From NCBI GenBank assembly GCA_011052055.1, contig DRJW01000077.1:1-8712 (forward strand): DNA of 8,712 nucleotides. The letters are read 5' to 3'. The notes below the pieces were generated by a model that had not been told where the DNA came from, made no database searches, and saw only the letters and a program-made list of their open reading frames with translations. The first letter of the stretch is position 1. Every line of letters begins with the position of its first letter. The position numbers were made by a program, and so were the translations under genes. Of the stretch, positions 1 through 6,356 are shown one piece after another. Source of the stretch: Nitrospirota bacterium (GTDB taxonomy: Bacteria > Nitrospinota_A > UBA7883).

Positions 1-1295
1 AAATATTTTATCCATACGTCGTCAAGCGTGTTAAGCGGAACCGCCGATATAAAACCGATAATCAGTATAAGCATTCCCCAGAAGACCGGCCTGCGCCTGG
101 ATACAACGAAATCTCCAAAGTCATCCATAAGAAGCCGTCGGCTCTTAGCTTTCGCCTTAACACGCACAGGGAAAATCGATAGTAACGCAGGCAGAGTGAA
201 TATCGAATAGATGAAAGCCGCCATTACGCCTGCGGCGACCGTGTTGCCAAGATCGTGAAAGGGCGGCGCGTCGGAAAAGTTCATCGCCAAAAAACCTATC
301 GCCGTCGTTATGCTTGTCAGGAAAACCGGCTGAAGGTTTATCCGCATCGACTCGGATATGGCTTCAAGCTTTGATTTTCCCAACCGCATCTGGTGGAACA
401 TGGTCACAAGAATATGGATGGAGTCCGCGACCGCCAACGTGAGAATAATCATGGGCGCGTTTGAAAGCGGCGGCGAAATATTTATGCCTACCCAACCGGC
501 CAGCCCAAAGCCTGTGATAGCGGAAGCTACTATTACGATTACCGTAACGACCGTTCCCCACAAGGAGCGAAGCATCACACCCATAATGAATATTATTACC
601 AGAAACATTAACGGAAGTAGCGTGGACATATCTTTCTGCCCCGCTTCACCGAACGCATTATCCATCATTGTATTTCCTGCCAGATAGAGATCTATATCTG
701 GATGTTTCGACCGGAAATTGTCCGCCATTTCGCGCGCGTATTTGGCGATTTCAGGCACTTCTGTTATCGACTTGGCGGGGCGGATAATATTCACGTTTAT
801 ACCCGTGACGTTACCGCTTTTTGAAACAAGCCGGTTGAGCAAAAGTGGCTCGGCTAAAGCTATGTCCCTGATACGCGCTATTTTAGCGTCTGAAAAGCTT
901 GACGAATTTCTCGCCAGGTCTTCGACAATCAGGTCGTCACCTTCAGCGCGGGTATGCTGAAAATTGGTGATGGAGTCTACACGGCTCGAATATGGAATTT
1001 GCCATGACGCCTCTGTAAGCTCTTCCACCGCAGAAAGGTTTCTTGCGGTAAATACGTCTCCATTTTTAGGCGCAAGGAGAAAAAACACACCTTCTATTTT
1101 TGTGTATGTCGCTTCTAAAGCTTCAAACGTCTTTAAACGAGGGTTATCTCCACTGAAAAATTCCCGCGCGTCATTACTAAAGCCCAAATACCTGGCGCCG
1201 CTTGCTGATCCGATCAAAATGGCAAGAGTGGCGATAATTATCCACCACCTCCGCTTGATTACCCACTCTCCAAAACCCGCTTCGAAATTTTTCAT
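1..1295 (-). CDS. MMPL/RND-superfamily exporter, second copy (3' end cut by window edge)
   Basis: This gene encodes an inner-membrane RND/MMPL-type (COG1033-like) transporter. Only its first 431 residues are visible and the frame is still open at base 1. It begins MKNFEAGFGEW and has a first membrane helix near residues 17-36, followed by a periplasmic domain to about residue 225. Several helices follow, including LAVADSIHIL with Asp near residue 291, the membrane-embedded acidic residue of the family's proton relay. The visible part aligns without obvious gaps to the 764-residue exporter encoded upstream. By eye, about 55 of the first 100 residues are identical, so the two are paralogs. The ATG at 1295 is preceded by GAGGA only about 3 bases away, which is closer than ideal, but the protein start matches that of the paralog. 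It lies 43 bases after the nitroreductase stop and is probably cotranscribed with it. Substrate unknown. No membrane-fusion or outer-membrane partner gene is visible. Confidence 0.9.
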   Translation of the reverse strand, partial: MKNFEAGFGEWVIKRRWWIIIATLAILIGSASGARYLGFSNDAREFFSGDNPRLKTFEALEATYTKIEGVFFLLAPKNGDVFTARNLSAVEELTEASWQIPYSSRVDSITNFQHTRAEGDDLIVEDLARNSSSFSDAKIARIRDIALAEPLLLNRLVSKSGNVTGINVNIIRPAKSITEVPEIAKYAREMADNFRSKHPDIDLYLAGNTMMDNAFGEAGQKDMSTLLPLMFLVIIFIMGVMLRSLWGTVVTVIVIVASAITGFGLAGWVGINISPPLSNAPMIILTLAVADSIHILVTMFHQMRLGKSKLEAISESMRINLQPVFLTSITTAIGFLAMNFSDAPPFHDLGNTVAAGVMAAFIYSIFTLPALLSIFPVRVKAKAKSRRLLMDDFGDFVVSRRRPVFWGMLILIIGFISAVPLNTLDDVWIKY

Positions 1296-1307
1296 TATTC
1301 CTCTTTC

Positions 1308-1323
1308 GTTTCCGGACGGAAAC
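1308..1323 (-). other. Intergenic hairpin upstream of the second exporter
   Basis: The inverted repeat GTTTCCG-GA-CGGAAAC lies between the nitroreductase stop and the ribosome binding site of the second MMPL gene. In RNA it would form a 6-bp stem with a 4-base loop. No U-rich tract follows on the minus strand, so it is not a standard intrinsic terminator. It might tune translation or mRNA stability within the operon, but that is inference. Confidence 0.4.
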
Positions 1324-1338
1324 AGTTTAAAACACGAT

Positions 1339-2205
1339 TTAAATCCATGTAATCCTCGTATCATTCCTGAGCGGCAGACGGTGATACCTGTACTTCGAAT
1401 ACCCGATCATCATCCCGTAGTTTGCGTCCCCTTCAGGTATGCCAAGCGCCTCGCGCAATGATTGGCAGTTTTTTGTGACCATCCACAAAGCGCCGGCCCA
1501 GCATGAGCCGAGGCCAAGCGATGAAGCGGCCAGCTCCAGGTAGCTTAAGGATATGGCGCAGTCGGTGTTGGCGGCGGGATAATCGTTGGGGGCGTGGGCG
1601 ACAACGAGAGCAGGCGCGCCGCGCAAGGTGAGGTCGAAGCCTGCATCCCACGCCTCCACGGTTTTGCCTATCCGCATCATGTACGCCTTGCTCAATTGGA
1701 CAGTGGCGCCATCCACCATACCCTTGTTTTTCATCAGGTCGCGCATCCAGTCGACCGCCAGTCCCGCGATCCGCTCAACTTTCTCTTTTCCGTTAACGAC
1801 AACCCATTTGATCTTTTGAGTATTTGCCCAGGTGGGAGCGAAACTTGCTACGTTCAGCAATTTTGTCAGCGTTTCGGCCTCTACAGGCTTGTCTTTGTAT
1901 ACGCGAATTGACCTGCGCGCCCGCATCAGATGCTCTACATTCTCTGGACCGGGTAGCATATCCCGGACAAAAGGCGGGCATTCCTCGGAAGTCATGGCTC
2001 TGTGCGACAGGGCGCCATGAGGGCATATTGCGACGCAATGCCCGCAGTCCATACATAGCTTTAACGCTCCATCAATCGGACAGGGTACCGGGCTTTCGTC
2101 CTTTAATTCAATAATCTCTTTTGGACATACTGCAACGCATAATCCGTCACGCTGACATTTCTCCTGATCCACTTCAAAAAGGTCTAACATTTCCTTAATC
2201 GCCAT
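1339..2205 (-). CDS. Ferredoxin-nitroreductase fusion protein
   Basis: This 288-residue cytosolic flavoprotein has an N-terminal dicluster ferredoxin domain (about residues 10-66) fused to an FMN-dependent nitroreductase-fold domain (about 90-280). The second cluster motif is standard: C51-x2-C54-x2-C57-x3-C61-P. The first reads C17-x2-D20-x2-C23-x3-C27-P, with Asp where the second Cys is usual. Nitroreductase features include the phosphate-binding RRSIR (97-101), APTWANTQ (123-130), GLGSCWAG (231-238) and a C-terminal PEGD...GYSKYRYHRLP segment. In this family electrons pass from ferredoxin clusters to FMN and reduce a nitro, quinone, enone or related substrate; the real substrate here is unknown. 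AGGGG sits 7 bases before the ATG. There is no signal peptide. The gene lies between two MMPL exporters with short gaps (55 and 43 bases) on the same strand, so its job is probably tied to their cargo. Domain assignment is firm and the function is not. Confidence 0.93.
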   Translation of the reverse strand: MAIKEMLDLFEVDQEKCQRDGLCVAVCPKEIIELKDESPVPCPIDGALKLCMDCGHCVAICPHGALSHRAMTSEECPPFVRDMLPGPENVEHLMRARRSIRVYKDKPVEAETLTKLLNVASFAPTWANTQKIKWVVVNGKEKVERIAGLAVDWMRDLMKNKGMVDGATVQLSKAYMMRIGKTVEAWDAGFDLTLRGAPALVVAHAPNDYPAANTDCAISLSYLELAASSLGLGSCWAGALWMVTKNCQSLREALGIPEGDANYGMMIGYSKYRYHRLPLRNDTRITWI

Positions 2206-2260
2206 CGATTTTCCCCTTCATCGCTCCTGTCGTAAAAACTATTATTCGCAAGTTGTTTCG

Positions 2261-4555
2261 TCATTTTCCCCCCTCTACTTTCATCAGCAACGTTGGCAGA
2301 AATAAAAAATCAAGAATAAGCGCCATAGAAATCGTTATGGCCGTCATCATGCCCATATCAGAATTGACTTTAAAACCGGAGAACGAAAGAACTATAAACC
2401 CGGCCACAAGCGCCGCTGAAGTAATCCACAGAGCGGTTCCAACGGTGTTAAAAGAGTACCGGACAGCGTCGGGCGGGTTCATGCCGTATTCTCGCCGGGC
2501 GCGAAGATATTTGCTCATAAAATGGATCGTGTCGTCCACCACTATGCCTAGCGTCAGCGCCACAAGAACAGACACCGCTATACCTACCTGCCCCACGATC
2601 ATGCCCCATATCCCAAAAGACATGAAGGCCGGCGCAAGGTTTGGGACCAGGCTTACAGCGCCTAGCTTTAAGCTTCTTAGCGCGAAAGTGAGAATGCCCG
2701 AAATCAGAACAAGAGCCCAGAAAGAGGCGCCCAGCATGCTGTTGATATTGCGCTCGGAGATGTTGGCCCACACGATGGAAAGGCCGGAGCCATAGGTGAA
2801 CATGCTTTTGGGGGCGTTCGCTCTTAGCCATTCCCTGCCCTGTTTTTCGGCTTCCCTGAGCTCTCTTGTCGTGGTTTTTTTCAAGGTTACTATCATCCGG
2901 GTGGATGATTTGTCTACGTTGATCTGGTTATTGAGATCAAGCCCGAACGGTAGCGACATCTGGTACAAAAGCAGGTATTGCGCCGCCAGATCGCGCTTAT
3001 CTGGAATTTTATAAAACGACTCGTCCCCGCCATGCATGTCTCTGTTAAGACGCTTATAAACATCTGTGATCGAATTGACATGGGAGACTTTCGCCTGTTT
3101 GCGATACCAGTTGGCGAACCGCTCCACCGTGGCCAGGTATTCAGGCTTGTTGATCCCGCCCGGCTCTCCCGATTCGAGCGCATACTCGATGATGTCGAAT
3201 CCTGTCAGGTTATCTTCTGTGAAATCGGTGGCTCTTCTGAAATCGTACCGATCGTCGAAATAATGGACGAAGTTGTCGTTCAGGTCTATCCGGGTAATGC
3301 CGGATGTCAGCGCTACGATCAAAGCCAGCATGCCCCAGAACACCAGTTTCCGGCGGTTGATGACCAGCTCCGCCAGCCAGTTAAGGTTTGTATGCTCCGC
3401 TTCATCGGCTCTTGGTTTTATCCAAAGAGGCGCCACGGCAACAAGCGCGGGAAGGAAGAAAACGGAATAGAAAAACGCCGCCGTGATACCGATGGCGACT
3501 ATGTTGCCCAGGTCGCGGAAGGGGGGGGCGTCGGAGAAATTCATTGTCAAAAATCCGATCACAGTGGTTAGGCTTGTCAAAAATACTGGTTGCAGGTTCA
3601 CCCTGATCGACTCTTCGATGGCCTCGTGTTTCGATTTCCCCAAACGTATCTGGTGGAAAATTGTCACCAGTATATGCACGCTGTCGGCCACAGCCAGGGT
3701 GAGGATAATAATCGGCGCGTTGGACGAGGCCGGATTCAACAGCATCCCCAGCCATCCCGCCACTCCAAGGCCGGTCAGCATGGAGATCATGATGATAATA
3801 AGGGTGACGGCCACACCGGCGAATGATCGCAGGGTGACACCGAGGATAAGAAGGAGCGTAAGAAACATGGCTGGAACCAGTGTTTTCATATCGTCTTCGC
3901 TGGCTTCGCCGAAACCGTTATCTTGCATTATTCCGCCGGTCAGGTAAAAGTTTATTTGCGGATATTTCGCCCTGAAATCAGCGATCATTTTCTTTGCGTA
4001 GTCCGCCACTTCCTTCGTCTCGTTCATCGCCTCTCCCGGCATCAGGGCGGTGACATTCACGCCGGTGACATGGGCGGAGGGAGAGATGAGGCTGTTTACA
4101 AGGATCGGCTCCTTTAGAGCCACTTCTTTTTTATATTCAAGATCGGCGTCGGAGAGGCTGGCCGCGTTTTCCACCAGATTTTCGACTATCAGGTCGTCTT
4201 CAACAGCCCTTGTGTGCTGGAAATTGGTTATAGAATCGACACGGCTTGAAAAAGGTATTTTCCATGAAGCGTCCGTCAGCTCTTCTATAACGGCCAGCGT
4301 TTTGCGGGTAAACACGTTTCCGTCTTTAGGCGCGATGACGAAAAGGATGTTGTCGTTTTTCGTAAAGACGTTTTCCAGCTTCTCCAGGGCTTGTAGCTGA
4401 GGGTTTTCTTTGCTGAAAAAAACACGCCCGTCGTTATTGAACGCAAGGAACCTGACGCCGCTGGAAAGACCGGCCACAATAATGATCGTCGCGATAATGA
4501 TAGCCCAGCGATAACGGACGACCCACTTTCCAAAACCGGCCTCAAACTTTTTCAT
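2261..4555 (-). CDS. MMPL/RND-superfamily exporter, first copy (complete)
   Basis: This 764-residue inner-membrane transporter has the two-fold RND/MMPL layout. Helix 1 (about 17-35) is followed by a periplasmic loop (to about 225), a block of helices (about 226-378), a second single helix (about 403-420), a second periplasmic loop (to about 605) and the last helices (about 608-758). Each helix block carries an acidic motif expected for proton coupling: LAVADSVHIL (Asp291) and LGIVVDDTIHF (Asp674, Asp675). The length fits COG1033-type exporters, some of which move lipids or hopanoids (HpnN) or hydrophobic compounds. I prefer the ATG at 4555 over an upstream in-frame ATG at 4615. GGAGGGG lies 5 bases before 4555, the protein then starts MKKFEAGFGKW exactly like its paralog, and the 4615 start would overlap the palindromic operator. 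No adaptor or outer-membrane partner is encoded nearby. Substrate unknown. Confidence 0.94.
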   Translation of the reverse strand: MKKFEAGFGKWVVRYRWAIIIATIIIVAGLSSGVRFLAFNNDGRVFFSKENPQLQALEKLENVFTKNDNILFVIAPKDGNVFTRKTLAVIEELTDASWKIPFSSRVDSITNFQHTRAVEDDLIVENLVENAASLSDADLEYKKEVALKEPILVNSLISPSAHVTGVNVTALMPGEAMNETKEVADYAKKMIADFRAKYPQINFYLTGGIMQDNGFGEASEDDMKTLVPAMFLTLLLILGVTLRSFAGVAVTLIIIMISMLTGLGVAGWLGMLLNPASSNAPIIILTLAVADSVHILVTIFHQIRLGKSKHEAIEESIRVNLQPVFLTSLTTVIGFLTMNFSDAPPFRDLGNIVAIGITAAFFYSVFFLPALVAVAPLWIKPRADEAEHTNLNWLAELVINRRKLVFWGMLALIVALTSGITRIDLNDNFVHYFDDRYDFRRATDFTEDNLTGFDIIEYALESGEPGGINKPEYLATVERFANWYRKQAKVSHVNSITDVYKRLNRDMHGGDESFYKIPDKRDLAAQYLLLYQMSLPFGLDLNNQINVDKSSTRMIVTLKKTTTRELREAEKQGREWLRANAPKSMFTYGSGLSIVWANISERNINSMLGASFWALVLISGILTFALRSLKLGAVSLVPNLAPAFMSFGIWGMIVGQVGIAVSVLVALTLGIVVDDTIHFMSKYLRARREYGMNPPDAVRYSFNTVGTALWITSAALVAGFIVLSFSGFKVNSDMGMMTAITISMALILDFLFLPTLLMKVEGGK

Positions 4556-4558
4556 CGG

Positions 4559-4565
4559 CCCCTCC
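4559..4565 (-). promoter_or_regulatory. Ribosome binding site that sets the exporter start at 4555
   Basis: On the minus strand GGAGGGG ends close to the ATG at 4555; five bases separate GGAGG from the start codon. This strong Shine-Dalgarno match argues against the longer reading frame beginning at 4615, where the codon lies upstream of the putative operator. Confidence 0.75.
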
Positions 4566-4581
4566 AGGCTTTTAAATGCAA

Positions 4582-4608
4582 ATAGTAAACAATAAATATT
4601 TTTATCAA
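4582..4608 (-). promoter_or_regulatory. Candidate promoter for the first exporter, overlapping the operator
   Basis: Read on the minus strand, TTGATA (4608-4603) matches the sigma-70 -35 box at five of six positions. TACTAT (4587-4582) is a 4-of-6 match to the -10 box, at a spacing of 15 bases, which is short. The start of transcription would fall near 4574, leaving a leader of about 20 bases that contains the GGAGG site. The -35 box lies inside the 22-bp palindrome, so a bound repressor would block it. The call is tentative. Confidence 0.3.
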
Positions 4609-4614
4609 TATTCA
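4593..4614 (-). promoter_or_regulatory. Candidate TetR operator, site 2 (tetR-exporter gap)
   Basis: This 22-bp imperfect palindrome reads TGAATATT-N6-AATATTTA on the minus strand, with 7 of 8 arm positions symmetric. Its left arm is identical to that of the palindrome upstream of tetR, and both are preceded by G, T (GTGAATATT). It lies in the 78-base gap between tetR and the exporter gene, 37 bases before the exporter ATG. Assignment to the neighbouring TetR protein is inference from symmetry, repetition and position. Confidence 0.6.
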
Positions 4615-4633
4615 CTCGCAGTCACAAAAAAAA

Positions 4634-5221
4634 TTATCGTCTCCTAAGCCCTTGGACGAGCGTCTCGATAATTTCAGTGGCGGAATCCTCTAGCTCTTGT
4701 AAAGAGTAACCGTTCATTAGCATAGGATGGCCAAACATGATGGTCGCTTTTGAAATCATATCTGCGGTCTTTACAATATCAGGAGCCTCCAACTCTCCGT
4801 TTCTGTTGCCCTCAGCGACCGCCTCTGCGATGGACGATATCAAAGCGTCTTTGTGACGGCATACAATGTCAGATCGCTCCGAAGTGATATACATTACTAT
4901 TTCATTGAATTTAGGCTCATTAGCAATCATATCATAGTTGATATGAAGCTTTTCCAGGACAAGAGCCTTTATACGCTCGGCCGCAGACATGCCGGGGCGG
5001 CGCAGAATTTCCCTTAAACAATTCTCAGTATCCCTGAAGCACCGTTCTGTCATCTCTACAAGGATGTCGTTTTTATCCTTGAAAAACCGGTAGAGGTTAG
5101 AGGCAGACATCCCGCAATCTTTTGCAATCTCCGCCATAGTTGTTTTATTGAAGCCGTACTGCAAAAATCTATTTCTAGCGGAGTCAATTATCAACTCTCT
5201 GGTCTCTTCGTTTTTTCCCAT
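4634..5221 (-). CDS. TetR/AcrR-family transcriptional regulator
   Basis: This 195-residue protein is a typical one-component repressor. Residues 1-50 form the TetR DNA-binding domain, starting with TRELIIDSARNRFLQYGF. The helix-turn-helix at about 28-47 contains TTMAEIAKDCGMSASNLYRF. The remaining helical part (about 60-190) would be the ligand-binding and dimerisation domain, which is variable in this family and gives no clue to the ligand. It is the first gene of the minus-strand cluster with the two MMPL exporters and the ferredoxin-nitroreductase, and is the likely ligand-responsive controller of that cluster. Palindromes that could be its operators lie just upstream of its own start and just downstream of its stop. 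The sequence directly before its ATG is CCTTCTCCTC, with no Shine-Dalgarno match, and no other usable start codon exists before the upstream in-frame stop. Confidence 0.92.
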   Translation of the reverse strand: MGKNEETRELIIDSARNRFLQYGFNKTTMAEIAKDCGMSASNLYRFFKDKNDILVEMTERCFRDTENCLREILRRPGMSAAERIKALVLEKLHINYDMIANEPKFNEIVMYITSERSDIVCRHKDALISSIAEAVAEGNRNGELEAPDIVKTADMISKATIMFGHPMLMNGYSLQELEDSATEIIETLVQGLRRR

Positions 5222-5227
5222 GAGGAG

Positions 5228-5256
5228 AAGGTAGCAAATGAAGAATGAATAATCAA
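5228..5256 (-). promoter_or_regulatory. Candidate tetR promoter giving a leaderless transcript
   Basis: On the minus strand TTGATT (5256-5251) and TACCTT (5233-5228) are separated by 17 bases. TACCTT ends six bases before the tetR ATG, so transcription would start at or next to the start codon. That would explain why no ribosome binding site is present. The boxes are only 4-of-6 and 3-of-6 matches, so this is weak. The -35 box lies within the candidate operator at 5246-5267. Confidence 0.22.
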
Positions 5257-5267
5257 GTAAATATTCA
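5246..5267 (-). promoter_or_regulatory. Candidate TetR operator, site 1 (upstream of tetR)
   Basis: This 22-bp imperfect palindrome reads TGAATATT-N6-ATTATTCA on the minus strand, with 7 of 8 arm positions symmetric. It is centred about 35 bases upstream of the tetR ATG. The same left arm, spacer length and near-matching right arm recur at 4593-4614 before the exporter gene. Length and placement fit autoregulation by a TetR dimer. Confidence 0.6.
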
Positions 5268-5303
5268 CAAAATTATGAGAATCTTGTGGATTTTACGATT
5301 TCT

Positions 5304-5325
5304 GGAAAATAAGGGAGCGGCTCCC
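5304..5325 (-). terminator. Intrinsic terminator of the PilZ gene
   Basis: Read on the minus strand, GGGAG-CCG-CTCCC is followed at once by TTATTTTCC. That gives a compact 5-bp GC-rich stem with a 3-base loop and a T-rich tail. It begins directly after the TAG stop of the PilZ gene and would keep transcripts from running into the tetR operon on the same strand. Confidence 0.6.
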
Positions 5326-6099
5326 CTAGTTCATAAGGTGGATCAGCTCTCGCTGGCGGTTGGCCACGTAATAATGTATAAACTGCCTCGATGCGCTGGC
5401 CAGGCCCCGGAACCTGCCCCGGATTTTGTACTCGCCGACCGTAACTTTTTTTGCCCTTAATCTTGTCGAGTCCCGCTGGGTCACGATAACCTCGAAATCG
5501 GCTTTCAGAAAATTATCGCGGTCGGGAAGTTTCAGACTCACCGGTATCACCGTCCCCGGCTCTAACGGACTTTTCATTCTAAAAGAGGCCCCGGCCCCGC
5601 TAATATCGAGAGCTTTGACCAGGTCGCCGTTTTTTATACGTATGTAGGCCGGGTAGTCGAGCGAAGGCTCGATACGGAAAGCTTTTCGCCTTTGTCCTTG
5701 TTTGATGGTTTTCGGCATTCTGATCTTGAGTGAATCGAATCCGCCGAAAACTACGAGTCCAAGAAATTTAGTAGTGAAATTGTATTGAATGCCGTTCATC
5801 TCGAAAAAAATCGTGATCCGTGTCCTGTTCGGAGCCAGAAAATCATGTTTGGAGTTACGTGTCAGCGCGTCGATATAAAGCTCTTTTTTATTCTTATTGT
5901 TCATTCCGACAAAAAAAGAGCGGTATTTTTCTTCGCCGTCTTCTATGGTGACACGCAATTGGCTTTTGTTGACGCAGGCCTGGGCTATGGCGCCCTCCGG
6001 TGACTTAAGCTTTCGCCCTTTTTTCCTGATAATTGGCAAAATTTTTGTTAAGCGGTCTAAACCTAGCATCCTGATATCCTGGTTACTTCTTTTTGTCAT
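5326..6099 (-). CDS. YcgR-like PilZ domain protein (putative c-di-GMP receptor)
   Basis: This 257-residue soluble protein has a C-terminal PilZ domain (about residues 134-250). The signature c-di-GMP contacts are present: the arginine motif QRRKAFR (136-142, giving R138-x3-R142) and D165-x-S167-x2-G170. It ends in a helical segment like that of YcgR. Residues about 35-125 form a beta-rich N-terminal domain comparable to the YcgR-N/PilZN region. Such proteins bind c-di-GMP and act on motility, secretion or surface behaviour through protein contacts; the partner here is unknown. The N-terminus is uncertain. No ribosome binding site precedes the ATG at 6099, whereas the in-frame ATG at 6069 (residue 11) has AGGA seven bases upstream, so a 247-residue form is possible. 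It is apparently a single-gene unit with its own terminator. Confidence 0.88.
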   Translation of the reverse strand: MTKRSNQDIRMLGLDRLTKILPIIRKKGRKLKSPEGAIAQACVNKSQLRVTIEDGEEKYRSFFVGMNNKNKKELYIDALTRNSKHDFLAPNRTRITIFFEMNGIQYNFTTKFLGLVVFGGFDSLKIRMPKTIKQGQRRKAFRIEPSLDYPAYIRIKNGDLVKALDISGAGASFRMKSPLEPGTVIPVSLKLPDRDNFLKADFEVIVTQRDSTRLRAKKVTVGEYKIRGRFRGLASASRQFIHYYVANRQRELIHLMN

Positions 6100-6356
6100 G
6101 GTTTATGTGCATAGTCCGTTCCCATATAGGGCTTAAGGCTTCTATTTACTTATCGGACGTTGGAAAAATATCCTTTAACGAGTGTTTTCCTCGCATTGCA
6201 TTTTATAAACAATAGCTTACAAACAGAGTTTTTCACAGGTACTCCGCTGTCGCATGGGCCCTTATTTGTTTTGGAGACTCGCTTCAAGCGATCGAACGGG
6301 AAGATTTTACCTCTCTGGTTTATCGAATCTGGTGAAGATGTGCTACATTGAAACAG

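Noticed and set aside
964..1461. 165-residue plus-strand open frame
   Set aside because: It runs antisense to the start of the second exporter and the end of the nitroreductase, both of which have clear domain content. Its sequence has no recognisable fold.
2253..2795. 180-residue plus-strand open frame
   Set aside because: It is a shadow of the exporter C-terminus on the other strand, with no domain and no ribosome binding site.
2978..3571. 197-residue plus-strand open frame
   Set aside because: It lies wholly antisense to the first exporter, whose helices and acidic motifs explain the same bases.
4556..4615. 20-residue N-terminal extension of the first exporter (start at 4615)
   Set aside because: The paralog has no such extension, the extension covers the palindromic operator, and a strong ribosome binding site precedes 4555.
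4624..4645. A8 tract (T8 on the minus strand) after the tetR stop as an intrinsic terminator
   Set aside because: No stable GC-rich stem precedes it; only weak 4-bp pairings were found. Read-through into the exporter is expected.
5245..5460. 71-residue plus-strand open frame over the tetR promoter and PilZ end
   Set aside because: It crosses the PilZ terminator and candidate operator and is antisense to PilZ coding sequence, so it is most likely chance.
6160..6351. 63-residue plus-strand open frame in the divergent spacer before the protease
   Set aside because: It needs a TTG start without a ribosome binding site and shows no recognisable motif. Its end 5 bases before the protease ATG is suggestive of a leader peptide but not enough to call.
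6100..6356. Divergent promoters between the PilZ and protease genes, including TATAAA at 6204-6209 and a short TCGCT-TCA-AGCGA inverted repeat
   Set aside because: The spacer must hold promoters for both directions, but no -35/-10 pair with good boxes and spacing could be picked out on either strand, and the inverted repeat is too short to interpret.
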